Translations under genes and position numbers: made by a program
Notes under the pieces: model-generated
The model's database searches: none
Seen by the model: the letters and a program-made list of their open reading frames with translations, nothing else
What the model was told of the DNA's origin: nothing
Shown here: positions 31,431-33,623 of the stretch, one piece after another
Numbering within the stretch: position 1 is the first letter of the stretch
How the letters are laid out: each line of letters opens with the position of its first letter
NCBI GenBank assembly: GCA_018240585.1
Contig: JAFEFM010000537.1
Coordinates: 1 to 33,623, forward strand
Direction: 5' to 3'
Length of the DNA: 33,623 bases
DNA from: Pseudomonadota bacterium
Lineage (GTDB): Bacteria > Pseudomonadota > Gammaproteobacteria > Burkholderiales > Rhodocyclaceae

Positions 31431-32206
31431 TCGCGCGGTCCCTTGATCTCGATTTCACATTGGCTGAGCATGATCGCATCGGCCAGTGCCCACAACACGT
31501 CGAGCTTGAACTGCAGGATCTCGAGCGCACGCTCCTGCATCGCCCGCGTCTGGCTGAAGTATTCCAGCGTGAAGCGCAGGCCATGCTCGACGTCGCGCCG
31601 CGCCTGGGTCAGGCGGTTGCGGAAGTACTGCAGCCCGGCGGTGTCGACCCAAGGGTATTTCTCCGGCCAGGTGTCGATGCGCTGCTGGTGGATGTGCGGC
31701 GCGAACAGCTCGGTGAGGCTGGAAGCCACCGCCTCCTGCCACGGCCGCTGGCGCGCGAAATTGATGTAGGCATCGACCGCGAAGCGCGCCGCCGGCGCCA
31801 CATGGCGCAGCGAGGTGACATCGTCACGCGACAATCCCACCGCTTCGCCCAGGCGGATCCAGGCCTCGATGCCGCCGGGATCGGAGATGCCGCCGATCTC
31901 GTAGCCGTCGTGGTCCAGCATGCGCTGGATCCAGTCGCGGCGGATCGCGCGGTCCGGGCAGTTCGACATGATCGCCGCGTCCTTCACCGGAATCGCGATC
32001 TGGTAGTAGAAGCGGTTGGCGACCCAGCCTTGCAACTGCGCGCGCGTGAGCTTCCCCTCCGCCATCATGATGTGGAAGGGATGGTAGATGTGATAGCTGG
32101 TGCCCTTGTCGCGCAGCCTGGCCTCGAATTCCTCCTTGCTCCAGGGCGACAGGTCGGAGCGGCGCGTCAGGTCTGCGATGTGCTCGATGCTGAGGGCGTT
32201 GCTCAC
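31427..32206 (-). CDS. pqqC: PQQ synthase PqqC, final oxidation
   Basis: A cofactor-free oxidase that performs ring closure and eight-electron oxidation of the last intermediate to PQQ. It has 259 residues from a GTG start that overlaps the pqqB stop (GTGA), with GGAG about nine bases upstream. Family segments are [17 protein letters not shown], the [21 protein letters not shown] block, [19 protein letters not shown] and [16 protein letters not shown] with its active-site histidines. The longer open frame upstream is antisense-like and rejected. Confidence 0.97.
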   Translation of the reverse strand: MSNALSIEHIADLTRRSDLSPWSKEEFEARLRDKGTSYHIYHPFHIMMAEGKLTRAQLQGWVANRFYYQIAIPVKDAAIMSNCPDRAIRRDWIQRMLDHDGYEIGGISDPGGIEAWIRLGEAVGLSRDDVTSLRHVAPAARFAVDAYINFARQRPWQEAVASSLTELFAPHIHQQRIDTWPEKYPWVDTAGLQYFRNRLTQARRDVEHGLRFTLEYFSQTRAMQERALEILQFKLDVLWALADAIMLSQCEIEIKGPRE

Positions 32207-33117
32207 AGGCGTATCTCCATGCCGTCGTGGGACACCTCGATGCCGTGCGCGGCCAGTTCGGCGCGCTGCGGGCTGTCTTCGTCGAGGATGGGGTTGGTGT
32301 TGTTGATGTGAATGAGCACCTTGCGCGTTGTCTTGGGCAGACGGTCGAGCCATTCGACCATGCCGCCGGATCCGGATTGCGGCAGGTGCCCCATCGCACG
32401 CGAAGTCTTCGACGAGGCGCCGAGGCGGATCATCTCGTCGTCGGTCCATAGCGTGCCGTCGACCAGCACGCAGTCGGCCTGTTGCATCGCCTCCCACACA
32501 TGCGGTTCCATCTCGCCGAGTCCCGGGGCGTAGAACAGCCGCTTGCCGCTGCGCGGATCGATCAGCGTCACGCCGATGTTGTCGCCGGGCTGAGGGTGAT
32601 CGCGGTGCGGCGAATAAGGCGGCGCGTTGCTGGTGAGCGGCAGCGCCGCATAGCGCAGCCCCGGCGCGCCATCGATGGCGAATTCACCCATCAACGGTAC
32701 TTCGTTCCAAGCGATGCCGGCATAGTGGCCGAGCACGCCGAACAGCGGATTGCCCACGGACAGATCCTCGCGCACGCAGGGCGTGCACCACACCTGCCAG
32801 GGCTGGCGATGCTCGCGCAGCATGTAGAGGCCGGTGGTATGGTCGATCTGCGCGTCGATCAGCACGATCGCCGCGATCGCAGTGTCGCGCAACGCGCGTG
32901 CGGGCTGGAGCTCGGGGAAGCTGCGGATCTGCTGCAGCACGTCGGGCGAGGCGTTGAACAGCACCCAATGCTCGTCGTCGCCGCTCACCGCGATGGAGGA
33001 TTGTGTTCGCGGCACGGCACGGATGCGGCCGCTGCGTACGCCGGCGCAGGTGGGGCAATTGCAGTTCCACTGCGGAAAACCACCGCCTGCGGCGGAACCA
33101 AGGACGCGGATTCTCAT
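32203..33117 (-). CDS. pqqB: PQQ biosynthesis protein PqqB
   Basis: A 304-residue metallo-beta-lactamase-fold protein that hydroxylates the cross-linked Glu-Tyr intermediate. It begins [24 protein letters not shown], with the zinc-site cysteines, and contains [26 protein letters not shown] (altered MBL ligand region), [12 protein letters not shown] and the C-terminal [16 protein letters not shown]. The length is typical. It starts 60 bases after the pqqA stop; the gap includes a partial hairpin. The ribosome site is weak, which may keep its level below that of PqqA. Confidence 0.97.
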   Translation of the reverse strand: MRIRVLGSAAGGGFPQWNCNCPTCAGVRSGRIRAVPRTQSSIAVSGDDEHWVLFNASPDVLQQIRSFPELQPARALRDTAIAAIVLIDAQIDHTTGLYMLREHRQPWQVWCTPCVREDLSVGNPLFGVLGHYAGIAWNEVPLMGEFAIDGAPGLRYAALPLTSNAPPYSPHRDHPQPGDNIGVTLIDPRSGKRLFYAPGLGEMEPHVWEAMQQADCVLVDGTLWTDDEMIRLGASSKTSRAMGHLPQSGSGGMVEWLDRLPKTTRKVLIHINNTNPILDEDSPQRAELAAHGIEVSHDGMEIRL

Positions 33118-33135
33118 GGGCGGTCGGCCGAGGAC

Positions 33136-33158
33136 GGAAGCGCTGACTCAGCCGCTCC
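33136..33158 (-). other. Hairpin in the pqqA-pqqB gap
   Basis: A core dyad GCTGA (33142-33146) and TCAGC (33148-33152) is flanked by partly pairing GGAAGC and GCTCC. A structured gap after pqqA would fit the common need for excess PqqA peptide over the enzymes. Effect not shown by sequence alone. Confidence 0.35.
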
Positions 33159-33177
33159 CGCCTCGTGGCTTCAGTGA

Positions 33178-33252
33178 TCAGCGCGTTGCGATGTACATCG
33201 TGATTTCAAAGCCGAAGCGGAAATCGCAGGCTGCCGGGGTTTCCCATTTCAT
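33178..33252 (-). CDS. pqqA: PQQ precursor peptide PqqA
   Basis: A 24-residue ribosomally made peptide, the source of PQQ. It begins MKWETPAACDFRFGFEIT and has Glu16 and Tyr20 at the canonical spacing (E-I-T-M-Y), the residues cross-linked by PqqE to form the cofactor skeleton. The start is fixed by AGGAGACAAATC just upstream and by family length; the open frame extends far upstream but has no similarity there. It leads the pqqABCDE unit, preceded by a 282-base control region. Confidence 0.98.
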   Translation of the reverse strand: MKWETPAACDFRFGFEITMYIATR

Positions 33253-33534
33253 GATTTGTCTCCTGTCGTTTCGTGGGTTGGAAGCGTGCCCGCCATGTGC
33301 CGGGACGGACACACGGTGGCACGCCCACACGATAGCGATCCACCCGCTGGGCCAGCGTCCCGAAATCGACTGAAGTGACCTCATGATTTTCATGAGGCTA
33401 CGGCGACGGACATCCGGACGCGGCGCAAGGCTCCGGCCCGCTAGGATGTCGGCAATGACGAACTCCGGGCTTCGTGTAGGTATCGCTGCCCGAGCGCGAC
33501 CCGCCCCGCCGCAGGACACGAGATCACTGCTTTC
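33253..33534. other. Divergent control region between pqqA and the right-edge gene
   Basis: No gene is supported. It contains the palindrome at 33379-33397 and a smaller one, CGCTGG/CCAGCG around one base, at 33345-33357. I saw no convincing sigma-54 or sigma-70 promoter by eye. Confidence 0.5.
33379..33397. promoter_or_regulatory. Perfect inverted repeat, candidate operator upstream of pqqA
   Basis: CCTCATGA (33379-33386), TTT, TCATGAGG (33390-33397): eight-base perfect arms around three bases, 127 bases upstream of the pqqA ATG. It is AT-richer than its surroundings and has no terminator context, so a dimeric regulator site is the likeliest reading. The LuxR-type regulator at 29298 is one candidate binder. 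Confidence 0.5.
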
Positions 33535-33623
33535 ATGTCTTCTTCCATCCCTTCGCGTTCTCCCTCCTCCATCCCGGCTTCGGTCGAACGCGATCTGCTC
33601 TTCCCGCCGATCGAGCCCTTTGA
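33535..33623 (+). CDS. Probable proline iminopeptidase, N-terminal fragment
   Basis: Only the first 29 codons lie in the window; the gene runs off the right edge. After a Ser/Pro-rich start the fragment reads ASVERDLLFPPIEPF, which resembles the N-terminus of proline iminopeptidases (typically LYPEIEPY). The catalytic region is outside, so the call rests on this short match. No clear ribosome site is seen before the ATG. Confidence 0.45.
   Translation, partial: MSSSIPSRSPSSIPASVERDLLFPPIEPF

Noticed and set aside
1..33623. Mobile elements, CRISPR arrays, tRNA or rRNA genes
   Set aside because: No transposase-like product, no regularly spaced repeats and no tRNA-like cloverleaf were found on reading; gene content is coherent and collinear.

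Overview
This is chromosomal DNA of a high-GC betaproteobacterium, most likely of the order Rhodocyclales (Methyloversatilis/Azoarcus/Thauera type). The assignment is inferred from GC-rich codon use and from a lanthanide-type methanol dehydrogenase beside tetrahydromethanopterin (H4MPT) genes. I cannot name the species. The window is almost entirely coding and is dedicated to PQQ-dependent methanol/alcohol oxidation and the formaldehyde handling that follows. I see no tRNA, rRNA, insertion sequence or CRISPR array.

Layout. (1) 214-8378 is the C1-transfer block. A FolB-like aldolase on the plus strand converges on fae across a strong bidirectional terminator. A seven-gene minus-strand operon follows (transcription order: ATP-grasp ligase, pterin carbinolamine dehydratase, CitG-like protein, beta-RFAP synthase mptG, mtdB, mch, second ATP-grasp ligase) and ends in its own terminator. 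(2) 8379-16695 is the xox block. A near-perfect sigma-54 promoter drives xoxF, followed by xoxG, xoxJ, two uncharacterised exported proteins, an intact exported metallo-beta-lactamase-fold protein and a SoxYZ-like carrier. A small exported protein on the minus strand and a second metallo-beta-lactamase-fold protein that has lost every metal ligand complete the block. [12 protein letters not shown] cyclase follows. (3) 18473-26691 is a nine-gene minus-strand operon holding two ABC systems: a NitT/TauT-like importer, and an ABC set of the kind linked to PQQ dehydrogenases with two YVTN propellers and a MxaD-like SRPBCC protein. The second set resembles the lanthanide-uptake systems lut (Methylobacterium) and ped (Pseudomonas putida). 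(4) 26939-29948 holds regulators: a sensor-only relative of AcoR-type sigma-54 activators, then a histidine kinase/response regulator pair. (5) 29978-33252 is pqqABCDE on the minus strand. The right edge holds the first codons of a probable proline iminopeptidase.

How it fits together. PqqA-E make the PQQ cofactor. XoxF (Asp331 marks the lanthanide type) oxidises methanol in the periplasm and passes electrons to cytochrome XoxG, with XoxJ and the MxaD-like protein as accessory factors. Formaldehyde entering the cytoplasm is condensed with H4MPT by Fae, then processed by MtdB and Mch. The FolB-like, MptG, ATP-grasp, CitG-like and dehydratase genes plausibly build the cofactor. The formyltransferase/hydrolase complex (fhc) needed to finish the route is not in the window. 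The ABC operon could supply the metal or another factor, which is an inference from synteny.
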